64,000 bases of DNA, taken from positions 170,959 through 234,958 of the forward strand of contig QPMI01000551.1 of NCBI GenBank assembly GCA_004431415.1. The letters are read 5' to 3'. Under the pieces are notes generated by a model that was not told where the DNA came from, did no database searches, and was given only the letters and a program-made list of their open reading frames with translations. The DNA is from Cyanophora paradoxa (taxonomy: Eukaryota > Glaucocystophyceae > Cyanophorales > Cyanophoraceae). This document shows, in pieces, positions 34,505 through 45,586 of this stretch (position 1 is its first letter; each line of letters starts with the position of its first letter). Made by a program: the position numbers and the translations under genes.

Positions 34505-37500
34505 ATGCCGCCGCGGCGGCAGCGTCCCGAGGACGATGCGCCCGCTCCTCCGCCGGCGGACGGCTCCGCGATGCTGGAGGCGCTCGAGGCCTACGAGCGC
34601 ACGCCTGGATTCAAGAAAGTGCCGAACACCACGTTCCTCGTCGACGCGTTCAAGCACCCGAACTCCGTCACAAAGCACTGGTTCCTGACCCATTTTCACA
34701 GGCGAGCTCCGCATCTCTCGCGCTTCCGCGCTCGGATTTGACGCACGTACGCGCAGCGATCACTACGGCGGCATCACGCGGAGCTGGGCAGGCACTGTCG
34801 TGTGTACAGAGGTTCGCTCATCCTCCGCACGCCCTCTGACCTGGCCGGCCTCACGCGCGGGCCGGGGCGAATCAGATCACCGCGGCGCTCGTGGCATTCA
34901 CGTTCCGGATTCCGCTCTCGGCGATGGTGCGGCTGCAGCTGAACGTGCCTGTGCGCATCGAGGGCGTCGAGGTCAGCGCAGTTGCCGTCGCCGCCCGGCG
35001 CGCTGCATTCGAACGTCCCGGCTGCAGGTCACCGCGCTTGAGGCGAACCACTGCCCCGGCGCCGCCCTCTTTCTCTTCCGCGTCCCGATTCCCGGCTCGC
35101 CTGACGCGTACCGCACCTACCTCCACACCGTGCCCTCCCTCGCCGCCCGGGCCCTTCCGCTTTTAAATTTCGCGCAGGGCGATATGCGGTACTGTCCGGC
35201 GATGAGGGCGTACCCCGCCCTCGCCAACGCTCCGATCGACATACTCTGTGCTTGACCCGCTAAGCTTCCCTGCTGCACCTCCCGCTGACGGCCGTCGCGT
35301 GGGCACGCAGATCTAGACACCACGTGTGCGTCTGGCCCTTCGGCCTGTCCCCCCGCCCTTCCCTGTCTAACCGCGAAGCAGACTGCGCCCCCAAGCACGT
35401 ATTCCCGACCCAGGCGAGTCCCCTGTACCCCGACCTCCGCGCCGCCCCTCTGTACCCCTCAAGCGGCCCGCAGGACGCTATGATCGATTTCGTCGTCGAC
35501 GTCGTCCGCAAGAAGGTGTACCCCTGTCCCCGCACGCCCTTGCGAAAGCGGCCGGCGCTCAACGCCCTTCGCCGCAGATGAACTCTCCGCGCGTGCTCTT
35601 CGTCGTGGTACCCTGGGATGGGGTGCGGGGGGGGGGGGACCGCTTGCCTGACGGGGGTACAGGGGACCTACCAAATCGGCAAGGAGCGCGTCTTCGTTCG
35701 TCTGGCGCAGCAGACGGGTTTCAAGGTCTGCGTCGAGCCCAGGAAGCGCGTACCCCCCTCCCCGCCGCCCGTTCGCGTACCCCTCCGCCCCCGAGCCTCG
35801 CGCGGCAGGCTGGAGCTGCTCAGGCTGTGCCAGTACCCCATGGACCTCTTCACGACCGACCCCGAGCACCCTGCGGCGCGCATCCGCTGCATCCCGCTGT
35901 GGCACTGCAACCGCCAGCGTCTGTATCCCCGCTCGCCCTGCACCTGTACCCCCCGGCTCTCATTTGTACCCCGCAGGCCTGCGCGAGCTCAAGGCGAGCG
36001 TGAAGCACCGCTTCGATTCGATCGTCGGTCCGCCCGCCCCCCCCTCCCCTGCACCGCGCCGTACCCCCCGACGCGCGAATCGCGATACCCCGCGCCGCAG
36101 CCTTCCGCCCGACGGGCTGGTCCTTCAGCAACAACCAGACGGTGTCGCGCCAGCAGGCCGGCCCCGGGGTAGAGATCTACGGCGTCCCGTACAGGCGCGC
36201 GCGCCGTACCCCCGGCCCGCGGCGCCCCGCCGAGCGGTCTTCGGCCTTCCGCAGCGAGCACAGCAGCTTTGACGAGCTGCGCGAGTTCGTCTCGTTCCTC
36301 CTGCCGGGCCGCCTCGTCCCGACCGTCAACGCCTCCTCCCCGGGCGCCGTCCGCGTGCGCTCGGATCAGATATGAGCTCAGACGCGACCTGATCTCAAGC
36401 GCTTTCGCCGCAGGCGATGCTGAGCCACTTCCGCGGGCTCGTGCGGGGCGGGGACGGGCCCATCTCCTTCGAGCCCCACCAGGTACACTTACCTCCTCGT
36501 CTGTGGCTCCGCTGTGCTCACGGCCGGCTCTCGGCAGGGCTGGGGCAGGCGTGCGGACAAAAACAAGAAGCCCGGCGACGCGCCCGCGGGCAGGGGCGGC
36601 CGCGGGGCCTCTGGCGGGCGCGGGCGGCCCCCCGATGACGTCGACGCCGGCCCGCCCGGCCCGCCCCCCGACCCGAAGCGGGGTACCCTCCTCTCCTTCT
36701 TCTCGCGGGCCCGCCCCGCCCCCGCCTCTTCGTCCTCCTCTTCGCCCACCGCCGCCTCCGCGCCCCGGGCTGTCCCCTCCCCCTCCTCCTCCTCCTCGTC
36801 CTCCGCGCCGCCGGCCGGGGCCGGAGCCTCGGCCTCGTCCCGGCTCGCCGGCATCTGGAGGGCGTTCCTGGGCCCCCGGCCGCCCGCCAGCGGCCCCGGG
36901 AGGCCCGAAAGGCCCGGGAGGGTACCGCGCCCGTCATCGACCTCGATGCGGCCGTCGTGGACCTGGAGGGGGACGACGGCGAGGGGGTACAGGAGCCGGA
37001 GCCGGAGGGGACGAGGGGGGATGGAGGTGGACGGGGGGAGGAATCGGAGGAGGGGTTCGACCGGGAGGCCTTCATCGCCTCTCAGTTCCAGGTACCCCCC
37101 GTGCACCGAAGATCCCGTACCCCTCCCGCTGAGCGCGCGCCCTCGAAGGTCCGCGAGCTGGCTCCCGATCCTGAGGAGGAGGGGGAGGAGGAGGAGGGGG
37201 GGAGGAGGAGGGGAGGCGGGCGGCTCTGGGACGAGGAGTGGGAGGGGCCGAGGCCGAAGGAAACGCGGCGGCGGCGGCCGAGGGCGGAGGGGGCGAGTCG
37301 CCGCCTCGGACGGGTGTGGGCAGGCGCCGCCCTCGCCCCCGCGGCCCGGCCCCTCGCCGCCGCCTCCGCCGCCCCGCGCCGGCCCCGCCGCCCCCGCCGC
37401 TGTCATCGACCTGACGGCCTCCCGGGGCCCCGCCCCCGCCCGGCGCCCGCGGGCGGAAGCGGCCGGCAGCCATGGCGGACCCGCCTCCGCGGGCCGCGGG

Positions 37501-37598
37501 GATATCGATGCGGATGCGGAGCGGGAGCGGGGGGGGCCGGGGCGCCCCGGCAGCGGGCCATCACCTCGTTCTTCACCCCGGGGCCCTTCGCGCCTTAG
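34505..37598 (+). CDS. SNM1/DCLRE1-family metallo-beta-lactamase/beta-CASP DNA nuclease, copy A
   Basis: ATG 34,505. Spliced exons give the SNM1 core: [20 protein letters not shown] (HxHxDH metal-binding motif, split by an intron), [137 protein letters not shown] and LVPTVNA. These are hallmark strings of SNM1A/Pso2-type 5'-3' exonucleases acting in interstrand cross-link repair (family knowledge). A Pro/Gly-rich disordered tail follows, with RGTLLSFF at 36,679-36,702, VIDLD and VVDLE at 36,933-36,968, VIDLT at 37,402-37,416 and the near C-terminal QRAITSFF at 37,551-37,574; stop TAG 37,598. GC-AG introns are at 34,702-34,756 and 35,414-35,473. In copy A the tail frame is disturbed by homopolymer length changes compared with copy B. 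Confidence 0.88.
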
Positions 37599-37982
37599 CC
37601 GCCGGGCCGAACCGTACCGCAGCCGCTTCCGAGCCTAAATTGTTACGGGCCTATAGCTAATACCTGTCCCAGCAATGATCTATAGTGCTAGCCCGTGTCC
37701 CAGGCGCACCGGTAGGCAGAACGCAAGCAGGCAGCTGCAGTGATGATAGTATTAGCGTGTACCCAGACTGAATTTATTTCGAACCAGCCCAACAACGGGT
37801 ACGGCATAATTCTGACCATATGACCTAAGAAACGAATAATATTCAATATTATCACGACGGTTAAATTAAAGGCGGGGAAGAATATCGACAAGGTAATTAT
37901 ATATTACGACTATAATTACGACTGGTTAAGGCCTCGAGTGGCGACAAGAGAAAGGAGAGGGCGAAGGACAGGAAGCCTGGAC
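37599..37982. other. AT-richer spacer between convergent nuclease and F-box genes (copy A)
   Basis: No coding sequence seen. It holds both 3' ends and local AT-rich patches (aataatattcaatattatc; taattatatattacgac). The same spacer in copy B is 48,683-49,066. Confidence 0.5.
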
Positions 37983-39923
37983 TCAGATTTTACAGAACGC
38001 AGCCGAAACTCTGGCGCCTGGCCAGGCGTCCTGCAACAACTGCTTGACGATCCTGTCGTAGCCTTCTTCCTGAGAGTAGAGACGAACATGAAGTACCGGG
38101 GACGTGAATCTGTTGGCGCACGCGCCCAGTTGCTGCTCACGACATTCGCATGAGCGGCGACACTTCTGGAAATATGAATAGCACGGTTGCCGCATTTATG
38201 CCGCACCTGCAGCGGTCCGATATGTGCGACGGAGCGAAGGTTGCAGCTCACAGATAGAAACTTGAGCTCTGCGCAGAGATGAATGGCATCCGCTTCCGAC
38301 GCGGCGAGAGGCCGCCTGACGTGGAGAGCCAATCCCCGAAGCACATGCTTGCATGCGATGAGGAGACTCGAAGCAGCTTCTGCTTCCACGTGCACGCTGC
38401 TGTCTGCGCAAAACAGTCGGTCCAAGGTTCAGGATCGGGCGTAGAGCGAGCGGTGAGCTCGGGGGCGCACTTCGAGGCGTGCCGGTCGAGTCGCCAAGAT
38501 CGAGAGATAGCGAAGATAGCTTCGGGCACCCGGCGATGGCCTTCTCGAGCGCTTGGAAGCGTTCGACGGTGCACGCGTCTTTTTCCACTCGCACGTTCAC
38601 GGTTCGTAAGCTGGGCGAACGGAAAGCAGCGAGGTCGGAAGGCTGCAGTTCCGGGCGGCTCAGCTGCGAAGCGCGATGAGTGGACGCGAGAGGGAACGTT
38701 TGAAAGGGCTCACATCCATATCAATCTCTTCGAGAAGAGGGAAACGCGCGATGGCCTGTAGAGCCGCGCTGTTGACGGAAAAGAAACTCCTGAGACGATA
38801 CAGTTCACAGCCGACGTGAGCAGCAACAGGTGCGAGAGTTGATGGCGGTGGAGAGCACTCACCGAGTACCTTCGGGACTCAAGGCAAACAACAGCGATCG
38901 AAGGGTACTGCAAGCCGAGCCGTCGCGATCGGCAAGGGAAGAAAGCGCGCTACTGATCTCAGAAGGTTCTGCATGTTCAATGAAAGAGTGCCAGCAGATA
39001 ACCACGTCGCGCAAAGCGGACAGCGGCGCGAGGGCCGCAATCGCCTCGCATTCGTCAGGCTGGAAGTGGATTGACTGAAGGTTTGGGAGGCTGCGGGCGA
39101 TGGCCGCTGCTGCTGCGCCGCCTACGGGAAACGCATTCGGCATGAACTCGAGGGAACGAACGCTGCACAAAGGCTCCAGGGACGCTTGCAGGTCCCCGGG
39201 AGTCGCCTTTTGGGCGAGTCCAGCGCCGCGAAGGAAGATAACGCGGCCCTTTTCCCAATTCGGCGGCGGCTCCAGGCGAATGGCAAGCTTCTCCAGGAAA
39301 CTACGCGCCCCACGCTGCGGCCGAAGGGCTGCAAGCGTGCCGAGGATGAAAGCATGCACTATGCTAGCGCTGTTCAGGGTGCTGATATCTGTTGCTACGA
39401 AGCACAAGTCGACTTCCGTCAGGCTGCGCATGCAGCTGCTGTCCTTGTTGCAGGCCGTGAGCACGGCGCAGGCCGATGCGACGAGACTGTAGTTGCGCAA
39501 GCTGTCCGCGCCCATTCTGGCGGCCAACCGCAAACACAGGCGGGCAGCGCTAGCTGCAGCTGCAGGGAGCTTGATCTTCCCGCTCCGGAGCAGCGACGCC
39601 AGCTGCTCGAAGTCCGCGGGGTCATTCGACCGCAGCTCGACTTCCTCCCACGCTTTGCTCTCGATCACGCTCCTCCAACGCCTGCGCGGCGGCGCGCGCG
39701 TGAGTCGGCGCGGGCCATGATCAACGCGCGCATCGGCGAGAGGCCCGGCGACGAACCTGCATACTCCTCGAACCGGCCAGGCGGACGCCAGCGATAACGA
39801 CTGCAAAACGTGGCCGAGGACGCCGTCGGGAAGGTCGGAGATGGAACGCAGCGCCGCGCTCGTCCCGACGTCGTTCGCTGGCGCATCTGCCCGTGCTCGT
39901 TTCGCTACACGTTCCCGCGCCAT
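37983..39923 (-). CDS. F-box / leucine-rich-repeat-like protein, copy A
   Basis: The main exon (from 39,923, MARERVAKRARAD; an earlier in-frame ATG is at 39,992) contains an F-box, SISDLPDGVLGHVLQSLSL followed by ASAWPVRGVCRF. Leucine-rich repeat-like segments come next (CMRSLTEVDLCFVATDIS, SLEPLCSVRSLEFMPNAF, ARSLPNLQSIHFQPDECEA, PLSALRDVVICWHSF). Downstream exons continue the repeats: YRLRSFFSVNSAALQAIARF, RFQALEKAIAGCPKLSSLSL, ADAIHLCAELKFLSVSCNL, and a last exon YSQEEGYDRIVKQLLQDAWP ending at 37,983. F-box/LRR proteins recruit substrates to SCF ubiquitin ligases (family knowledge). The first exon is fully open in copy A. The exact join of the last exon is uncertain. Confidence 0.75.
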
Positions 39924-40033
39924 CGTTCGCGTTCGATTCCCGCGCTCTGGCTGGTTGTATTTGCTACTGTACCCTCGAATCCTCCGTTGCAACTAGCCGT
40001 CTTGAAAATTCGATCGGCACTCAGCGGGCCCGC
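39924..40033. promoter_or_regulatory. Short divergent promoter interval, F-box gene / coiled-coil gene (copy A)
   Basis: About 110 bp lie between the F-box start and a candidate ATG at 40,034 of the plus-strand gene. If the earlier F-box ATG (39,992) is used, only about 40 bp remain. Confidence 0.35.
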
Positions 40034-42056
40034 ATGGCGTCGCTGGAGTCCCCTTGAGCTGTGCTTGAGCCGCGCCGGCTTGAGCTGTGCGCCCGCTGCG
40101 CACTTGAACGCGACCCGCGGCCGCACCCACGCCTCTGCGCAAGCGGCAGCGCAGAGAGCAGCTGGAGTTCGGGATACGCAGGAAGCTTGAGCTGGAGGGC
40201 CGCATAAGCGTCGCCCGCGTCGACACGCTCGGCCAGGTCCGTGCTGCTAGCCGCTGAAGTCACACGCCGCTGAGTGTGCAGCAGCTGATGCGCTCACTGG
40301 AGGAGATGTCTGGTATCGCCAAAGCTCGCAACGAGAGCATGCGCGGCAAGCTGGACGACATAACGAACTCGCTGCAGGCGGTGCGCCACGCTTCGAGCAC
40401 AACCGCAGGCCGCTACCTGCCCCGCATCACGCCTGCTGCGCGCAGATGTCGAAGGATACGCAGCTGAAGCTTCAAAGATCCTCCGTGGAGCACTTCAAGG
40501 CTCGCACCCGCCGGCAAAGCTGCCAATCACTCAATTGTTGCTGACAGGCGGACCACGCAGGCGGACTACTTCGCGCGGATGAAGAGCTGGTGGCCGCAGT
40601 GGCGCGAGGAGGTCGAGCGACACAAGGCCCGCGCCCGCCGCGGCCTCCACGCTATCGTAGCTAAGAGAAGGGGGCGCAGATCCGACAGGTGCACGAGTAC
40701 GAGACGGAGGCGGCGCGGGCAGAAGCGCGGCGGCGACTGGCGAGCGTCACTTTCGAGAAGGAACGCGTCCTGGCCGAGACCATCGCGAAGCGGGTGCCCG
40801 GCCCCGCCCCAGCGTATCTTTTGGCCGCCGCCAACGCCCGCCGCAGAAGCAGCAGCTCCAGGCGGTGCAGGAGGCGGAGCGGCGAGAAGCCATCGCGCGC
40901 GAGGTCGAGCGCAGGCGGCTCGACGAGGATGGTTCGTCAGCGGATCCTCTCCCCTCGCCCCGCCCGCCCCGCCGATGCCGGCGCAGCGAAGGAGATGGAG
41001 CGGGCGCTGGGGGACGCGGCGCGGGAAGAGATGCGCGCCGCGGCGGAGAAGGCGCTCGAGGAGGCCCACGAGCACCACCGCGAGCGCATGGGTTCGAATC
41101 CCCGCGGGCCCCTCCCGCGAGGCCTGACGCGCGCCCCGCCGCGGCGGCAGGCCGGATACAGGAGGACCTGAAGGCGCTGATGGGGCGGACGCGCGACGAG
41201 CACGAGCGGCGGGGCGAGGCGGACGCGGCCGCGCGGTGGCGGCAGGCGGAGCTCCTGCAGACGGCGGAGGCCGTCCTCCGGGTTCGAAGCCCCGCGGGGC
41301 CGCTTCCGCCGGGGCCGACGGGGGCGGGCGGGCGGCAGGAGGCGGACGCGGCGGTGGCGCGGCAGGCGGCGTCGCCGTCGGCGCGGGACTCGCTGGCGCG
41401 GGACCTCGCCGCCGCCCGCGCCGAGCTCGGCGACTCGTACAGGGCCGACGAGCCGTCCGTCGTGCGCGCCGGCGCCCCTCAGATGGGCCCTCCCGCGTGC
41501 CCACGGCCCCGCAGATGGACCCCGACGAGAGCGCGGCGGCCGGCGGGGCGGGCGTGGGCGGCGTGGGCTCGCCGGGCGTGCCGGGCCCGAGCCTGCAGAC
41601 GGCGCGGGCGGCGGAGGAGCGGCGCAGGGCCGGCGACCTCGTCGACGCCGAGCGCGACCGGGTGCGCGGTTCGGCCGGGCGGCGGGCGCGCCGCCGACGG
41701 GCCGGGGGGGGGGCAGGTGGAGGGCGCGATCGCGGCGAAGCGGGCGGAGCTGCTGCAGAAGGAGCGGGAGCACCAGGCGCTGCTGAAGCGGGTGCCGGCG
41801 CCCGGCCCCCGCGCCCCCGACGGGCCGGCGCCTGAGCGGGGGCCCGCGCCGGGGCCGGCAGCTGCGGGAGAGCGAGGAGCGGGAGGCGAAAGTGCGGCCG
41901 GAGCTGAAGGAGCGGGCGGAGCGCGAGGCGCGGATCCGGCAGGAGGCGCGCCGCGGGCCCTTTCGCCGCGCCCGCCGCCTCTGAGCGCGCAGCAGATGGA
42001 GGCGCGGCGGGGTGCGCCGGGGAGCCCCGGGGCCAGCAGGTGCCGTACCCCGGCAG
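40034..42056 (+). CDS. Coiled-coil protein, copy A, truncated at the duplication junction
   Basis: The candidate ATG at 40,034 is uncertain. Coding-like exons form a long charged coiled coil: KRQRREQLEFGIRRKLELEG, LSVQQLMRSLEEMSGIAKAR, YFARMKSWWPQWREEVERHK, IRQVHEYETEAARAEARRRL, TFEKERVLAETIAKR, QLQAVQEAERREAIAREVER, KEMERALGDAAREEMRAAAE, IQEDLKALMGRTRDEHERRG, and Ala/Arg/Glu-rich segments to about 41.98 kb. The gene is cut at 42,056, where copy B begins with unrelated sequence (the 3' flank of the CFAP96-like gene), so this copy lacks the C-terminal exons found at 53.14-53.89 kb. Two exon donors begin gttcgaa. No family recognised; the composition resembles centrosomal or axonemal scaffold proteins. 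Confidence 0.6.
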
Positions 42057-42199
42057 CTACATGCTACAGGCTACAGTTAAAACCTGGGGGCCGGGAGCGC
42101 GGCCCCGGGTCCCCTGAAAGCGGGGCCCACAAGTCTCAACGATGGAAAAAGAGCTCAAGCTGGAAAGAAGAAGAAGAAGAAGCAGAGGGGCAGCCGCGC

Positions 42200-43425
42200 C
42201 TAGGTGGAGACAGAGGCGTTCATGGTGCCCACGCGGCGGAAGAATGAATCCTTTACGATGGGGCGCCGCGCGTGCGGCGAGGGCTTCATCTGAGGTCAGG
42301 TGAGCCGTCTGAGGTCGGATGCAAGGGGCGGGGAGGCCGCGAGGCGGGGGCGCACCTGGGCGGAGACGGAGGGCGCGTCCAGGCCCCACCCGATCGCCGA
42401 GCTCGCGAGCATGTGGTGCCCCGACGAGTACGACGCCAGCGGGTCCTGGGGGAGGGGGAGGCTTAGAGGGGGGTACAGGCGCAGCAAAGGGAGGGGTACG
42501 CGGCACCTTCTTCGGGGAGGTGTTGGGCGAGGCGTTGTTCATGTGGCGGCAGAAGAAGACTGCGGCGCGGGGGCAGGGTGAGGCGAGGCGAGGCGAGGCG
42601 CGGGGCGGGGCGCGGGGCGGGCGCCCGGGGCGCGCACCGTCGCGAGAGCACTTGGTACAGTAGTCGCGCTTGTTGCGGATCGTGTCCAGGATGTCGTACG
42701 TGTACGTCGGCTCACGGGCCTGCCGGCGGGGGGCGCGTGAGGCGCGGCGCGCGCTCGTCCAAGGGTAGGGCGCACGGGCTCAAGCTCCGAGGGGTCCCAC
42801 TCGTCCTGTCCCATCGACTTCCCGACGCGGGCCTCCTTGCGCAGGAGCTCGCGCAGCTGCTCCGCCGAGATCGTCATCGTGTACTCGTCCCGCCGCGGGC
42901 TCGTGCTCGTGAGGAACCCCAGCTTCTTCTCCCCGTTCGGCTTGAAGCGATCCACGTACGGCTCGCCCTGCGCGGCTGCGTCAGCCGCGGCGCGAGGCGG
43001 CGGCCGGCGGCGAGGCGGCTCGCATTGAAGAGGACGTTGTAGTTCTCGGCGAACAGGCCGTCCAGCGTCTTGCCCTCTTTGGGCGCGGTGACCTTGAACT
43101 GCTTGCCCTTGAAGCGCTCGTCTATTTTCTGCGAGGGAGGTCAACACGCGGGCAGCCGCGCGAGGCTAAATGCGGGCGCGCGGCGCCCCAAGCTATTTCG
43201 GTGCCATTGCTCTCCGAAGCTGCAGAGCTCAAGCTATTCGTCATACAGACGCTGTTCTTCAAGGGGAACTTTTCTCGCTCAAAACCCCGAACGCCGTGAC
43301 GAGCAAGTTTGGCGAGGAGGGTCGGCGAGCGACAGGCGCACCTCGCGCTGGCCGTAAGGATCGCCTATCGTCGTGTAAGTTGGGGCAGAGAACAGCCCTA
43401 GTGCGTGGGCCTGCGGACGCCGCAT
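42200..43425 (-). CDS. CFAP96/C4orf47-like cilium- and flagellum-associated protein, copy B (intact frame)
   Basis: Same gene as at 31,124-32,348, with start ATG 43,425 and stop TAG 42,200. Here the exon that is broken in copy A reads through: LRELLRKEARVGKSMGQDEW then DPSELEP before the donor GTGCGC. The GC-AG intron is at 42,968-43,023. This copy gives the better protein model. Confidence 0.52.
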
Positions 43426-43689
43426 GCGGTCAGACCGTACCGGCAAGGGCCGGCGACCCTTAAAACGGTCTAGAGGAGCCACTGCGCCTGCAAGGTGCCA
43501 AAAACGCGGCACGCACTCTCCGCGCTTCGTCCTCGGTCTGGACCTTGATCGGCATGGCTTGTTCTGCCTAGGACGCCAACCTACTGTTGTTCTCAGGTTC
43601 CTGTTTCGGTGCTGCTGGTTGTCGCTTTGGGCGCGTGCTTTCTCAGTTACTGTACCCGGAAGAGAGACGGGTGTACCCAGTCGGCGCTG

Positions 43690-44703
43690 ATGGCCTCCTC
43701 TGCGCTGTCGCTGGCCGCGGATGGGCAGCTGCACCTCATCCGGTCTGAGAGTGCGTTTTGCTTCGTCCGCTCCGCCACCGCACCGCGCCCCTGGCCTCAT
43801 TCGCTTACTCCGGCGCAGTCAAGCCGGAGCTTACGGGAGGTCAGAACCTGCTCGAAGAGTTCGGGCTCATGGGCGAAGTGCAGGCCATCCTCAAGGAGCG
43901 CATGGAGCGCGCCGCGGAGAGCATAGCGCCGGCCGTCAAGCTCGATCCTGCAGCCGAGAAGGCGCGCAGGAAGGCGAAGAAAGCCGCGAAGGGCTTCAAG
44001 GAGCACATGGAGGGGCTCCCGCCGGCGCCGCTCAGCGCCAAGGTGTTCGGCAAGGAGAACAGCGACCTGCAGCGGCTCCTGCACCCGTACATACAGGACA
44101 ACAGGACGGACGTGCGGCAGCTCGACCACAGGAGCGTCGGGGCTGCGTTCGCGTTGGTCGCCGACAACACCATCAAGGAGCTGGTGGAGAAGCTGCTCGC
44201 CGAGAAGAAGCAGAAGAAGAAGGAGAAGCGGAAGCAAAAGAAGGCCGAGGGGGCCCAGGCGAGCGCGGCTGCAGGTGCCCCGCCCGCGGTGGCAGCGGCA
44301 CCCGCCGCGCCTGCTGGGGAGGAAAAGAAGAAGGCGCGTGGCGCCGCCCGCCGACGCTGCAAGCTCCGCGCTCACGCGGCAGCGTGCAGAAGCGGAAGAA
44401 CCCCGAGGACGGCGGCGCGGCGGCTGGGGACGGCACCGCGGTGGCGGAACCCGAGAAGAAAAAGAAGAAGAAGGAGAAAAAGGTCGGTGGCTTCGCACGC
44501 CGATGCGCAATTCGCCGCCCCCGCCGCCGCCGACTCCTCTGCAGGCGGAAGAGGCGGCTGCGGCGGCAGCGGCGGCGGCGGCCGCCGCCTCGACAGCATC
44601 CCCCGCAATTCGGATTCCCGCGCGATCCCCGCAGCGGCCCGCCGATGCCGCGGCCCCCGCATCCACGGGTACAACGATCACGATCAAGGGCCTCAAGAAG
44701 TAG
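43690..44703 (+). CDS. Lys-rich helical protein of unknown function, copy B
   Basis: Identical to copy A across the coding exons as far as I can compare. ATG 43,690, stop TAG 44,703, with the GC-AG intron at 44,334-44,389. The preceding interval 43,426-43,689 is again a divergent promoter shared with the CFAP96-like gene. Confidence 0.7.
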
Positions 44704-45586
44704 AGCTCCTAGTCCTCCCTTAGTCCTCCCCCTCGTCCCCCCCCCCCCCCCCCCCTCCCCCCTTCCTCCGACCCTGCGCCACCCCTCGCAACGCATCCCT
44801 TCCATCCAGTGGAAGGACGCCCTGGCCCCCCCGCTTCCCGGTTTCCAACCCGACCCTCCTTCGCCCCCCCCCCCCCCCCCCACCCTCTTCCGCCCGTACC
44901 CGGCCCAATCCAGACTCTCTCGCCCGAAATCCTGGCGTCGCCCCTCTTCCGACGTCCCTCGTCCTCGCTCCGGACCGCCTCTCACGTTTCTTTCGCGGCG
45001 CTCTCTCCCTGCAGCCGCCCTCCCCAGTCCGTCCGTCTCTACGGCGCCAGCCCCGACCTTCTCCTGCCCCCCGCCGAGGGCTCGTCTCCTTGGCCTCGCG
45101 CTCACCCTCCCACCCCTTTTCCCAACTGGCAATCGAATGCTACAGTTCGATTCCAGCGCTCCACCGCCAACTTGCAGTCTTCATGCGCACAGTTGGCCAT
45201 GGTGCATGCATGCGGGGTGCATCATGCATGCACCTTTAGACCGGCGCGGCCTATACGGCTTATAAGACCTAGCTGTAGCTATAGGCTGGCGCCGGCCGGG
45301 CGCCGGCGCGTCGAGGCGCCGGCATTTGCATCGGCCGGGCCGGGCAGCTGGCGCCGGCATGCGCATGCATATGGGGGAACGCTCCAGTTTCGAATTCTCC
45401 CCCTCCTCTTAAACCCCCCCTAGGCCTGTCGCGGCGCGTGCAGCAACTGCGGCCAAGACAGCCTGGCTAGATCGACAGGCCTGATAGTGCTGCAGCGGCA
45501 ACCCGCATCGTCTTGCGACGCAGCTATTCGAAGCTCAGCAGGGATCGGGCTCGGTCGCGCGGCGCCTCCAGCGCCTCGGCGGCGCG

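Larger units (their letters stand above)
30981..42056. repeat. Segmental tandem duplication, copy A (about 11.08 kb)
   Basis: Nearly identical to 42,057-53,138 throughout; the offset drifts only from 11,076 to 11,084 and back. Differences are almost all one-base length changes in G or C runs, plus a small CTC/CCC microsatellite difference near 36,785/47,865. The copies abut directly at 42,056/42,057. Confidence 0.97.

Noticed and set aside
41085-41110. tRNA T-arm/B-box-like gggttcgaatcccc (also at about 52,170, and gggttcgaagcccc at 41,280)
   Set aside because: No acceptor, D or anticodon arm surrounds it. The position fits an intron donor (ATG|GGTTCG or G|GTTCG) between coiled-coil exons.
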